From positions 2,117,501 through 2,181,500 of the forward strand of contig CANXME010002160.1 in the NCBI GenBank assembly GCA_948144175.1: a stretch of DNA of 64,000 nucleotides. The letters run 5' to 3'. Origin of the DNA: Closterium sp. NIES-65 (lineage: Eukaryota; Streptophyta; Zygnematophyceae; Desmidiales; Closteriaceae). Shown here piece by piece: positions 45,514-55,530 of the stretch (its first letter is position 1; each line of letters begins with the position of its first letter). Below the pieces are notes generated by a model. It saw only the letters and a list, made by a program, of their open reading frames with translations, did no database searches and was not told the DNA's origin. A program made the position numbers and the translations under genes.

Positions 45514-46290
45514 TGAGTCAAGGGAGTGGAGAAGCAGCTGAGAAGAAGAGTGAGCCGCCACCATCCAAGATTGAGGCATTGGATGGCTCCAACTATGAGG
45601 AATGGAGTGGGCGGATGAGGAGCGCCTTCAAGCGCTACAAGCTGCTAAAATTCGCTATGGGAGAAGAGAAGATGCCGGAGGAAGGAGATGCCCGCGATTG
45701 GTGGATTGAGCGGAGCGCGGTGCTGTACGACTTGATTCTACAGTCGGTCAACAACGACATGTTCCAGCATATCAAGGATTTGGTGGAGCTCGATGACTCG
45801 GGACCGAAGGCGTGGAAGCTGCTACGCGACGTGGTTCAACCCAATACGCTGCCGATGGTGATCGTATTGGAGAAGGAGTTGGCTGCCCTCTCCATGCGGC
45901 CGGAAGATGATGTGAAGCCGGTCCTTGACAAGATCAAGGACACCTATGCGAGGATGGCAGCGGCGGGCAGCGAAGTGTCGCAGATGCAACAATGCACCAA
46001 GATCATCTCGGTGCTCGACAACTCGTGGGACAACCTCATCCCCACCCTCAACGTTCAGCAAGACAAATGGACGCCTGAGTGGCTACGGCAGCAGATCCTG
46101 CAGGAGGACTTCCGCAGGCGCCACACTGGAGGTGGTGCTGCCAACAAAACTGCTGAGGGGTATGGAGCTGCAGGATGCAGCAGAGGGAGAGGGGGAGGGA
46201 GAGGCCGAGGCCGTGGGAGAGGTTTTGGCAGAGGGAGAGGCCGAGGTGACTACAATGAGGGGCATGGGAGCTCTGGTGGCAGGGGGAGTA
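45514..46290 (+). CDS. Element E Gag
   Basis: The starting MSQGSGEAAEKKSEPPPSK leads into the UBN2-type Gag core: IEALDGSNYEEWSGRMRSAF, RYKLLKFAMGEEKMPEEG, SVNNDMFQHIKDLVELDDSG. It ends in a Gly/Arg-rich RNA-binding-type tail (GRGGGRGRGRGRGFGRGRGR). The methionine at 45514 lies within MGEEEMSQ; either methionine could be used. The zinc knuckle CWYCKKAGHPWFKC (CX2CX4HX4C) lies just downstream, near 46308-46350. Confidence 0.85.
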
Positions 46291-46295
46291 CTTGA

Positions 46296-48203
46296 ATGGA
46301 GGGTGCGTGCTGGTACTGCAAGAAGGCTGGACACCCATGGTTCAAGTGTTTTAGCCGGCCTGAAGGATGGGCGCCTCCAAGCATGAAGCCGCCAAGTGGT
46401 GAACGTGCACGAGGTGGTGCTGTGCAAGGTTCAGGTGCACAAGGTGATGGTGCACAAGGTAAAGCCGACCCTGGTATGTTCCTCATGGTTGAGGACGTCC
46501 AAGGGAGTGGGGGTGATGTGGGTTCAGTTGGGAAGGTTGTGATGCACCCCCTCACTCACTGGGTGATCGATTCAGGTTGCACGAGTCACATGACTCCACG
46601 GGCAGATTTGCTTGATGAGGTGAAGCCCCCTGGGAAGATAAAGTTTGTGGCTGCCGCTTCAGGTGCCTTGCTCCCTGTGATTGGTGTTGGGAATGCCAAG
46701 GTTATGGGAGCTAATGGGGGGCTTGTGGGGCTGGGAAATGTGTTGTTGGTTGAAGGTTTATCCGCTAACCTCCTCTCTGTGCGCCGGCTGCAGAAAAGCA
46801 AGGCCAAAGTTACGTTCGGCCCAACCAGCTGCCGTGCAAAGCTTGGGAAGTTGCTGCTGTGGAATTTGGAGGAGAAGAGCAGCTGCATCAAGGACTTGTG
46901 GCAGCTGCCCATCATCCCTTGGAAGGGGAAACCACCAGCAACGGCAAAGGTAGCGGCAGCGGCTAAAGCAACTGCGGGAGGAGAGGAGACTGCACCAACT
47001 GCAGGGGCCCTAGATGCAGTCAAGAAGGTGCAGCAGTCACAGCAACCACATGGTGAGGTGCTTGCTGGTGTGGATGCAACAGCTGCATGGGCAAAGGCTT
47101 CATCTGGGAGTGGTGAGGCTGATTGGGAGACGTGGCATGAGAGGCTGTGCCATCTGAACATTCCTATGCTGCAGAAGTTGGTAAAGGATGGGTGCTTGAA
47201 GGGGCTGGAGGTGAAGGGGGGAGCAAAGGAGATTGGGAGCTGCCCTACCTGCCTTGAGACCAAATTCACGAAGTTTCCCTTCAGCAGCAGCACAGGACCA
47301 GCAAAGGCACCACTTGCACTAGTGCACATGGATGTGGTGGGCCCCACGAGGGCCCTTTCTCTCTCGAGCAGCCGCTACTTCTTGACAATTGTGGACGACC
47401 ACACGCGTGCGGTGTGGGTGTACCCTCTCAAGACTAAGGGGGAGGTGGCAGCGGCTGTTCTTAAGGAGTTGATGCCAAGAGCACAAAGGGAGAGCGGACA
47501 TAAGGTGAAGGTGATCCGCACCGACAATGGAGGAGAATTCATTGGCGCTGATTTTGAGGCGGTGCTGAAGAAGAAGGGGATCCAGCATCAGCTTACGGTG
47601 CCCTACAACCCTCAGCAGAATGGCGTGGCTGAGCGGTTCAACCGGACCCTGCAGGAAGGTGCTCGCACTCTCCTTGGGCGTGCAGGGTTGCCGGATCCGT
47701 TTTGGGTAACTGCACTGCGGCAGGTCGCCCTTGTGAAGAACAGGGTGCTGGCAACTGTGGGGGACAAGCAGTGGGTTCCCTACACCAAATGGTATGGGAG
47801 TGCACCAGCAGTCAACATGTTGAGAGCCTTTGGCTGTATGGTGGTGTTTCATGTGCCTAAGGAGAAGAGGGGAAAACTGGAAGCTTCTGGGAGATGGGGT
47901 GTGCACTTGGGGCTTGCTAAGGATCACAAGGGCTGGCTGATTTGGGACTTGACCAGCCAGCAGCTGAGTGTGTCGAGGGATGTGAAGTTCCTTAAGTCCT
48001 TGTACTACAAGGAGTGGAAGCAGCAGCAGCAGAAGCTTCCCACTACACCGCTGATCATTGAGGCGGATGAGGTGCAGCGGCCTTCGAGGCAAGTGCAGGT
48101 CACTGTCTCAGAGGAGGAGATTTTTGGGGTGACTGAGGATGGGGGAGAACCTGAGGTGGAGGAGCAGCAGCAGCAGCCGCAGCAGCAGCAGCAGCCACAG
48201 TAG
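46296..48203 (+). CDS. Element E zinc knuckle-protease-integrase region
   Basis: Zinc knuckle CWYCKKAGHPWFKC, then protease THWVIDSGCTSHMTPRADLL (DSG catalytic site, about 46554-46615). Pre-integrase WETWHERLCHLNIPMLQKL with SCPTCLETKFTKFPF. Integrase core VHMDVVGPTRAL, VIRTDNGGEFIGADFEAVL and NPQQNGVAERFNRTLQEG give the D, D and E positions. C-terminal RAFGCMVVFHVPKEKRG. It ends in a Gln-rich stretch. Confidence 0.88.
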   Translation: MEGACWYCKKAGHPWFKCFSRPEGWAPPSMKPPSGERARGGAVQGSGAQGDGAQGKADPGMFLMVEDVQGSGGDVGSVGKVVMHPLTHWVIDSGCTSHMTPRADLLDEVKPPGKIKFVAAASGALLPVIGVGNAKVMGANGGLVGLGNVLLVEGLSANLLSVRRLQKSKAKVTFGPTSCRAKLGKLLLWNLEEKSSCIKDLWQLPIIPWKGKPPATAKVAAAAKATAGGEETAPTAGALDAVKKVQQSQQPHGEVLAGVDATAAWAKASSGSGEADWETWHERLCHLNIPMLQKLVKDGCLKGLEVKGGAKEIGSCPTCLETKFTKFPFSSSTGPAKAPLALVHMDVVGPTRALSLSSSRYFLTIVDDHTRAVWVYPLKTKGEVAAAVLKELMPRAQRESGHKVKVIRTDNGGEFIGADFEAVLKKKGIQHQLTVPYNPQQNGVAERFNRTLQEGARTLLGRAGLPDPFWVTALRQVALVKNRVLATVGDKQWVPYTKWYGSAPAVNMLRAFGCMVVFHVPKEKRGKLEASGRWGVHLGLAKDHKGWLIWDLTSQQLSVSRDVKFLKSLYYKEWKQQQQKLPTTPLIIEADEVQRPSRQVQVTVSEEEIFGVTEDGGEPEVEEQQQQPQQQQQPQ

Positions 48204-48260
48204 CAGCAGCAAGGTGCTCCACAAGGTGCCGCGCGTCCGGCTGACCGTCCCCGGAGGGAA

Positions 48261-49967
48261 GTGCGCCCTCCTAACCGGCTGACCTATCCGAGCTTTAGCA
48301 AGCCAAAGGTGGTACGGGCTGGGAGTGTGGCTGAGCAGTGTGATGAGGATGAGATAGCACACTGCTACTGGGCAGCCGTCCCTGAGCCCAAGACGTTAGC
48401 CGAGGCATTGAGCGGGCCCGACGCTGAGAAGTGGAAGCAGAGTGTGAAGGAGGAGTATGACTCTCTGCTGGAGAATGAGACGTGGGAGCTGTGTGAGCTG
48501 CCACCTGGGAAGAAGGCCATTTCTTCCAAGCTGATCTTCAGGCATAAGTACGGACCCGATGGGGAGCTGACCCGCTACAAGTCAAGGCTTGTGGCTAAGG
48601 GGTTCCAACAGACAAAGGGGAAGGATTTTGATGATATCTTTGCTCCTGTAGGGAAAGGCACTACACTGAGGACGATGTTGGCAGTGGCTGCAAACCGTGG
48701 CTGGAAGATCAAGCAGATGGACATAATCACTGCCTTCCTTAATGGAATCATTCCGGAGGAGTTGTACATGCTGCAGCCTGAGGGGTTGGATGATGGGAGC
48801 GGCAGGGTGTGCAGGCTCAAGAAGGCCATCTATGGCCTGAATCAGGCTCCTCGCGCATGGTACCACAAGCTGGAGGAGACACTGCTGGCCGGGGGGTTCA
48901 AGAAGAGCGAGTGTGATCACAGCCTGTTCCTGCTGCAAGAGAAGGAGCAGTTCCTCATGCTCCTGGTGTACGTGGACGACATCCTGCTCTTCTCTGAGTC
49001 GTCTGCGATGATTGAGCGTGTGGAGGAGATGCTGAAGATGCAGTTCAAGTGTTCCAAGATGGGAGATGTGAATTACTACCTGGGTATGCATGTGGAGAGG
49101 GACCTTGACAAGGAAGTGTTGAGGTTGCACCAGAGAAAGTATTGTGAGGGGCTGGCTGAGAAGTATGGGCTGCAAGATGGAGGAAAGCCAGCCACCCCAC
49201 TGCCTTCGGGGTTCACTGTGGAGCCCTGTGCTGATGAGGAGGTGGTGGGTGAGAGTGACAGGAAACTTTTTCATTCCATGGTTGGGGCACTCAACTATGC
49301 GGCTAACCACACACGGCCTGACATTGCCTTTGCAACATTTAGGCTTGCCAGTGTGGTTTCACGCCCCAGTCATGAGCAGCTGGAAGCGGCCAAGAGGTTG
49401 GTCCGCTATGTGAGTGCAACGACATCAGTGGGCTTGGAGTACAGTGCTGTGAGTCAGAGGCTGCAGAGGGGTGCAGCTGATTTGAGCAAGGGGGAGATGC
49501 TTCTAACTTGCTACACCGACGCCAGCTTCAACTCTGTGAAAGCGGATGCCACCAGCATTGGAGGCTATGTGTGCCTGTTCGGAGGTGGTGTAGTGAGTTG
49601 GCGCAGTAAGAAGCAGAATGAAGTGGGGCAGTCCTCGTGTGAGACAGAGTACATGGCCCTGCATCTTGGGGCAAAGGAGGTGGTGTGGCTGAGGCGTTTG
49701 TTGGAGGAGATCGGAGTGTGCCAGAGGGAGCCGACTGTAATTTTCTGTGACAATGAGTCAGCGGTGAAGCTAGCGAAGAATGCTTGTCTTCATGGCTTGA
49801 CAAAGCACATCAGGCCAAAGTGGCATTGGACAAGAAGGCTCCTGGACAAGGAGGTGCGGCTGGAGATTGTGAAGACCCATCAGCAGGCGGCTGACATTCT
49901 CACCAAGCGCCTGGCTGAATCTGAGCATTGGAAGGGCATGAAGCTTGCTGGGATGAGTGTGCATTGA
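48261..49967 (+). CDS. Element E reverse transcriptase-RNase H
   Basis: RT (first about 270 codons): KWKQSVKEEYDSLLENETWE, YKSRLVAKGFQQTKGKDFDD, IKQMDIITAFLNGIIPEELY, IYGLNQAPRAWYHKLEE and the catalytic LLVYVDDILLFSES. RNase H: LTCYTDASFNSVKADATS, SSCETEYMALHLGAKEVVWL, FCDNESAVKLAKN and QAADILTKRLAES. Converts the element RNA to cDNA. Close in sequence to D. Confidence 0.9.
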   Translation: MRPPNRLTYPSFSKPKVVRAGSVAEQCDEDEIAHCYWAAVPEPKTLAEALSGPDAEKWKQSVKEEYDSLLENETWELCELPPGKKAISSKLIFRHKYGPDGELTRYKSRLVAKGFQQTKGKDFDDIFAPVGKGTTLRTMLAVAANRGWKIKQMDIITAFLNGIIPEELYMLQPEGLDDGSGRVCRLKKAIYGLNQAPRAWYHKLEETLLAGGFKKSECDHSLFLLQEKEQFLMLLVYVDDILLFSESSAMIERVEEMLKMQFKCSKMGDVNYYLGMHVERDLDKEVLRLHQRKYCEGLAEKYGLQDGGKPATPLPSGFTVEPCADEEVVGESDRKLFHSMVGALNYAANHTRPDIAFATFRLASVVSRPSHEQLEAAKRLVRYVSATTSVGLEYSAVSQRLQRGAADLSKGEMLLTCYTDASFNSVKADATSIGGYVCLFGGGVVSWRSKKQNEVGQSSCETEYMALHLGAKEVVWLRRLLEEIGVCQREPTVIFCDNESAVKLAKNACLHGLTKHIRPKWHWTRRLLDKEVRLEIVKTHQQAADILTKRLAESEHWKGMKLAGMSVH

Positions 49968-50024
49968 GAGTGCATGCTTGAGCTATGGAATGTGGGATGA
50001 TGGCTGGCAGCCAGAGGGGGAGTT

Positions 50025-50900
50025 TGTTATGTGATGCTATCATTTGCATTCACGTCTGTCTGCCTCCCATCATGTGTTCGTGCGTTGCATGTGTGAAATG
50101 AGCGTGCGCAAGAATTTGTGTTTTCTGTGGTTTGGATTTTCTGAGTGTGTTTGAATGTTATTTGGCTTGTGCAGATATCTGAAGTGACTCCTGTGCTCAA
50201 GAGCTTTCCGACGAACCAAGTATCGCTTCAATCGGAGCACGAACAAGAAAAATACGAACGTTGGAGCTCGTATGCTTTTGATATTTGGTTGTGGTGACTA
50301 TGGGGAGTTGTGGGGTTGACTCAATATAGGGTACAGACTTTTGGGGGTTGGGAAATTCGCCTTTTCTACTGTAGTTGCTGCCAAGTGGTTGGGTGAAACC
50401 AAACCAGGTTGGCAAGTGTGGCCAAGTTGGGTTAAGGTGGATGGCATGGGTTGGGAAAGTGACAAAAGTGAAAGTGGGGTTGCCTATGGAGAGGGGAATT
50501 GTGTGGCATGGGGTTTCTTTGGTTGGGGACTCTCTTGGGACCTTCCTTCTTGTCCTCCTCATCCCATCCCACCTGGTTTAGTGCTACTCCAACTCTCTTG
50601 TGTAGTTAATTGTGAGCTTGTGAGACAATTGTGATTGAGTTAATATTCTATGGCAGCATACCCCCTAGTGCGCCGAAATTCATAACTCAAGAAATACTTC
50701 ACCTTATCGTACGATTCAAATTGGGACTTGTAGCCACGGACTAGAGCTACAACATATCTAAGTTTGGTGAAGTTTGAACAGTGCACTTCTCGTCGACAAC
50801 GTTTCTTGTGAAGTCGCGGTTTCTGTCCAGAATTTCAAGCCAACGATTTTGAGAAATTTAGGCTCCTAATCTTCACAGACTCGATCCTTAGTCTCTAACA
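50025..50900 (+). repeat. 3' LTR of element E
   Basis: 876 bp, same ends as the 5' copy, followed by CGAAG. Confidence 0.95.
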
Positions 50901-50905
50901 CGAAG

Positions 50906-53900
50906 AACAGGCGCGGCTGTGCACTGTCATCAGCACCAGCAGCTCCAGCACCCCTAGCAGGTCCAGCACCTCCAGCAACTCTAGAACCCTCAGCGCCAGC
51001 TCCTCCAGGACCAGCTCCACCAGCAGCAGCACCCCCAGAACCAGCACCTCCAGTCCCAGGGACTCCAGCCTCAGTGTCTCCAGCAGCAGCACCCCCAGAC
51101 CCAGGGTCTCCAGCGCCAGCACCCGCAGCAGCTCCACAACCTCCAGCGCCAGTACCCTCAGCAGCTCCAGAACCTCCAGCTCCAGCACCCTCAGCAGCTC
51201 TAGACTCCGCACCCCCAGGCTCCGCACCTCCAGGCCGAGCACCCCGAGGCTCTGCACCCCCAGGCTCAGCACCCCCAGGCTCAGCACCCCCAGAAGCTGC
51301 ACCCTGAGCAGGACCACCCTCAGCAGAACAAGAGTCACAAGTGACCTCAACCGGTGCAGTCAAGGGAGAAGGGTCTACCTGAGACACACCTGAAGGAGTA
51401 GGATCGGGAGTGGGGAGGGGGTCTACCTGGGGAGCACCTGGAGCAAGGAAGAACGTTGTTGGGGGGGAGAGGGGCAATGCGGTAGGGGAAGAGATGGTAA
51501 AAGGGAACCGACTCGTCGAACGTGACGTCCTAAGAGGGGAAGACACAGCGCGAGGTGGGGTGGTAAAACTGCCAACCAGGCGCATCAGGGACAAAGCCAA
51601 GGAAGACACAGGGAACAGTGCGGGCGGAGAGTTTGTCCGCGGTGGTATCGCGGACAAAGGCACGAGCACCCCAGACCTGGAACCGCGACGCATCGCCAAC
51701 CTTCCCCGTCCACAGCAGTGTGGGCGAGGTCTCCGGCAAGGAGACACGGGGCCAGAGGTTGAGCTGATTCGCGGCGTACTGGACTGCAAACGGCCACAGA
51801 AAATGGGGGGCAGCCGCATGGATCATGGAGGTACGAGCGACCTCCATAACTAAGCCAATGCGGCGCTCAGCAACCCCATTCTGCTACGGAGAGGCCGGAA
51901 GCGTGAACGACTGGGTGATGCCGTGCTCCTCACAGAAGGCTGCCAAGAGGTCGGAGGAAAACTCACCACCTCTTTCAGAGTGCAGACGCAGGACGGGAAA
52001 CTCCGTCCCGAACCGCTCGCGGAGCTGGAGACGAGCAGCGCGGATCCAAGGGATCAAAACATCAGGGACCTCACCCTTGGTGCGCAAGGGAAAGACCGTG
52101 GTGTAACGCGTGTAGTCATCGATGACCAGCAGGAAGTACCGCTCGTGGCCCTGTCCACGGACGCGGGCTGGGCCCCACACGTCCAGGTGGAGAGTCTGCA
52201 GGGGAGCCTCTGTGGGAGGGAACGAGGAGGAGTGAGGAGCGGCGCGCTGCCGCCCCTCGACACAGGGAAGAGAGGGAGGAGAAGATGAGGGTGGGAGGGG
52301 AGGGAGAACACTGGGAAGACCAGAGACAAGGACCCGGCGGTGCATGCTGCAAAGGCGCTGCACCAAGGGGTGACCAAGGCGGTGGTGCCAAAGGACCGTC
52401 TTGTGTGACAAGGCGCGACACGAGCAGGGGGCCGACAACTTACCTGACATAGACGCAGACGTAGCTACCTGAGGGGACTCAGTGGTCAGTGTGTACAGGC
52501 GCGATCCTGGCTGCTGAGTGAAAGTAGCCAGGTGACGACCCGTCTAAGCACACGTGCAGTGTGTCACCCGTGTCCTGGAGCGCATAACCCGCCACCAAGT
52601 TTGTAGAGAACGAGGGGAGGTAAACACCTGATAGTGTGCCGGACGGGACTGCATGACAAGGGAGGACAGTGGAGGAGGTCGCACAGACTGGACCCCCAAA
52701 GGGGTCTGCCAGGGAGACTGGAACCGGCCGACTGAGCGGCGTCAGGGTGGTGCTGTCGCAAAAGAAGGAGCCAGAAGCACCAGAGTCAAGTGTGAAGGTG
52801 TATAAGGCCTCAGTAGGTGCAGTACCAGAGAGAGCAGACTCACCAGCACCTGGAGCGGTAGGCTCTATACCTGGGTCAGGCTGTTCGCACAGGTAACAGG
52901 CACAGTCAGCATTAGTAGGCAATGCATACATGGCATTGAGAATAGCATTATAGTCAAGAGCAAATATATCTACCCTCTGCCCAAGCAGCTCCACCCAGTC
53001 GAGGAGCTCAGCCTCGTCGCCAAACTCGGTACGCCAGGCGTCACTCAGACGGGCGAAGCAGCAGGACTGTGCGTGACCAAGCGTCCCGCAAGCCTGACCA
53101 GTCCGATCACCTGTGCAAATGACGTACGGGCACCGAACGATACTCAAAGACCTTCTACTCTGAGCGTACCACTCGTGAAGCTGCCGGGGCGTAAGTGTTT
53201 CGCGTGGACGCCGCTGCAGCTGCAACTGGCCACTGCCAGACGCTCCCAACTGACCAGCTCCAGGGCGACAGCTACGACGGCTACCGCGACAACCCCAACT
53301 AGCGTACCACTCACTAAGCTGCTGGGGCGTGAGAGACTCGCGCGGACGTCGCTGGAGCTGCATCTGGCCACTGCCAGTAGCAGCAGTAATAGTAGTAGCA
53401 GTAGTAGCAACAGTAACAGCAGTAGCAACAGTAGCAGCAGTAGCAGCGCGACCACCCCTACAACCCCAACTAGCGTACCACTCACTAAGTTGCTGGGACG
53501 TGAGGGACTCACGCGGACGTCGTTGGAGCTGCATCTGGCCACCGCCAGTAGCAGCAATAGCAGCAGTAACAGCAGTAGTAGCAGCAGCAGCGTGTGCAGG
53601 GCAGGCGCGGCAGGCAGGCAGGCAGGCAGGCCAGCAGGCAGGCAGGCAGGCAGATGGCGCAGCAGCGCGCAAACAAGGCAGGTGCTCACCAGTGGCGGGA
53701 AGAGCAGGCGCTCGCCGTGCGAGCAGGGGCGGCGCTCGGCGGGCAGCTGCTCGGGGTCTAGGGGCGGCGTCGTGTGTCCAGGGGCGGCTGCATGTAATCC
53801 AGGGGCGTTTGCACCAGGGGCAGCTGCTGCAAGGGCCAGGGGCTCCTGCTCTGGGTCCAGGGGCGGCTGCTCGAGGGTCCAGGAGCGGCTGCACCAGGGG

Positions 53901-54294
53901 CGGATGCTTCAGGGGCCAGGGGCGGCTGCTCGGGGTCCAGGGGCGGCTACTCCAGGGGAGGCTGCTGCAGGGGTCAGGGGGGGCTGCTCTGGGTCCAGGA
54001 GCGGCGCTCGAGGGTCCAGGGGCGGCTGCTCTGGGTCCAGGGGCGGCTGCACGGATTCCAGGGGCGGCTGCTTCAGGGGCCAAGGGCGGTTGCTCTGGGT
54101 CCAGGGGTGGCTGCTCCAGGGGCGGCTGCTTCAGGGGCCAGGGGCGGTTGCTCTGGGTCGAGGGGCGGCTGCACCAGGGGCGGTTGCTTCAAGGGCCAAG
54201 GACGGCTGCTTGGGGTCCAGGGGCGGCTGCTCCAGGGGCGGCTGTTGCAGGGGCCGTGGGTGGCTGCTCTGGGTCCAGGGGTGGCGCTCGAGGG
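50906..54294 (-). pseudogene. Element G Gag end, protease, integrase and linker
   Basis: Minus strand, right to left. GGGGCGGCTGCTC-type minisatellite (53760-54294, continuing at 61734 beyond element F). (GGCA)n and AGCAGTAGTAG tracts (53370-53660). Three copies of an LTPQQLSEWYASWG module. Protease YTFTLDSGASGSFFCDSTTL and LSGVYLPSFSTNLVAGYALQ (about 52560-52800). Integrase LHLDVWGPARVRGQGH, VLRLHSERGGEFSSDLLAAF and RTSMIHAAAPHFLWPFAVQY (to about 51530). A linker rich in A-E-P-G-G repeats (50935-51330). Fossil, broken. Confidence 0.85.
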
Positions 54295-54299
54295 TCCAG

Positions 54300-54436
54300 T
54301 GTCAGAACATATCTATAGCTTATACTGCTGTGTAGGCTGTAGTGGGGTATCCCATAGGGGGTACAACCCAGTTAGGGTTTCATATTTGTACTGCTTTCAT
54401 TCATAGTTCATTCATTCCTGTTTTCCTATTCTCACA
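54300..54436 (+). repeat. 5' LTR of element F
   Basis: 137 bp, TGTCAGAACATATC..TTCTCACA, containing the family core GTAGGCTGTAGTGGGGTA and GGGTACAACCC. Confidence 0.96.
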
Positions 54437-54539
54437 TGGTATAGAGCGGGTCCTACCTTAGGACCGTTGTCTGGGCCCACCGACGCGCGCCCCGAGGCGC
54501 GCCCTTTTTTTTAGCGACCCCTCGGGTCGCCTTTTCACT

Positions 54540-55430
54540 CGCGGCCCCGCCGCCTCCTCTGACGCGGCTTTGCCGCCTCCCCTGACGCGGCCCAGCCGCC
54601 TCCCTTGACGTGGCCCCGCCGCCTCCTTTAACGCGGCCCCGCCGCCTCCCTTGACGCGGCCCCGCCGCCTCCCTTGACGCGGCCTCGCCGCCTCCCCTGA
54701 CGCGGCCCCGCCGCCTCCCCTGACGCGGCCCTGCCGCCTCCCTTGACGCGGCCCCGCCGCCTCCCTTGACGCGGCCCCGCCGCCTCCCCTGACGCGGCCC
54801 CGCCGCCTCCCCTGACGAGGCCCCGCCGCCTCCCCTGACGCGACTCCGCCGCCTCCCCTGACGCGGCCCCGCCGCCTCCATTGACGCGGCCCCGCCGCCT
54901 CCCCTGACGCGGCCACGCCGCCTCCTCTGACGCGGCCCCGCCTCTGCTGCCGACGGCCCCGCCGCTGCACTCTACGGCCCGCCGCTGCACCCTGCCGGCC
55001 CGTCGCTGCTCCTGCCGGCCCGCCGCTGCACCCTGCCGGCCCGCCGCTGCTCCTGCCGGCCCGCCGCTGCACCTACCGGCCCGCCGCTGCACCCATCGGC
55101 CCGCCGCCTCTTACGGCCCGCCACTTGCACCTGCCGGCCCGCCGCTGCACCTGCCGGCCCGACGCTGCACCTGCCGGCCCGACGCTGCATCTCCCGGCCG
55201 AGCCGCCCCAGCAGCCGAGCCGCCCGGGACCCGAGCCGCCCTGCCGCCGAGCCGCCCGGGAGCCGAGCCGCCCTGCACCCGAGCCGCCCAGCAGCCGAGC
55301 CGCCCTGCACCCTAGCTGCCCAGCCGCCGAGCCGCCCGGGAGCCGAGCCGCCCTGCGCCCGAGCCGCCCAGCCGCCGAGCCGCCCGGGAGCCGAGCAGCT
55401 GTGCACCCGAGCCGCCCGGTCGCTGAGCCG
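54540..55430 (+). repeat. Leader minisatellite block of element F
   Basis: About 18 copies of a 21-bp unit GACGCGGCCCCGCCGCCTCCC (one base over the quoted core may vary) at 54540-54940. Then CCGGCCCGCCGCTGCACCTG units (54950-55195), then GAGCCGCCCGGGAGCC units (55197-55430). Same position as the blocks in C, G and H but with different units. Confidence 0.9.
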
Positions 55431-55530
55431 CCTTTCTGCTGACTACACGACCTGCCCTGCCTGGTGAGCACTGTCCCACTGACACTGCGAGCTCTTTCCC
55501 TACTGCTTGCACTGCGTCGCTGTCGTCACC

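Larger units (their letters stand above)
44401..50900 (+). mobile_element. Copia element E, nearly whole
   Basis: 876-bp LTRs (44401-45276 and 50025-50900) differ at roughly a dozen sites (about 1.4 percent). The duplication CGAAG is exact (44396-44400, 50901-50905). TGGTATCAGAGCTGATTAAG at 45279 is the priming site and CAGAGGGGGAGTT the polypurine tract. Gag, zinc knuckle, protease, integrase, RT and RNase H are all present in order on the plus strand, with only about two breaks. It inserted between the integrase and RT parts of element G. Confidence 0.95.

Noticed and set aside
54453-55471. Gly/Arg-rich minus-strand frames in the leader of element F
   Set aside because: Shadows of the GCGGCCCCGCC arrays.
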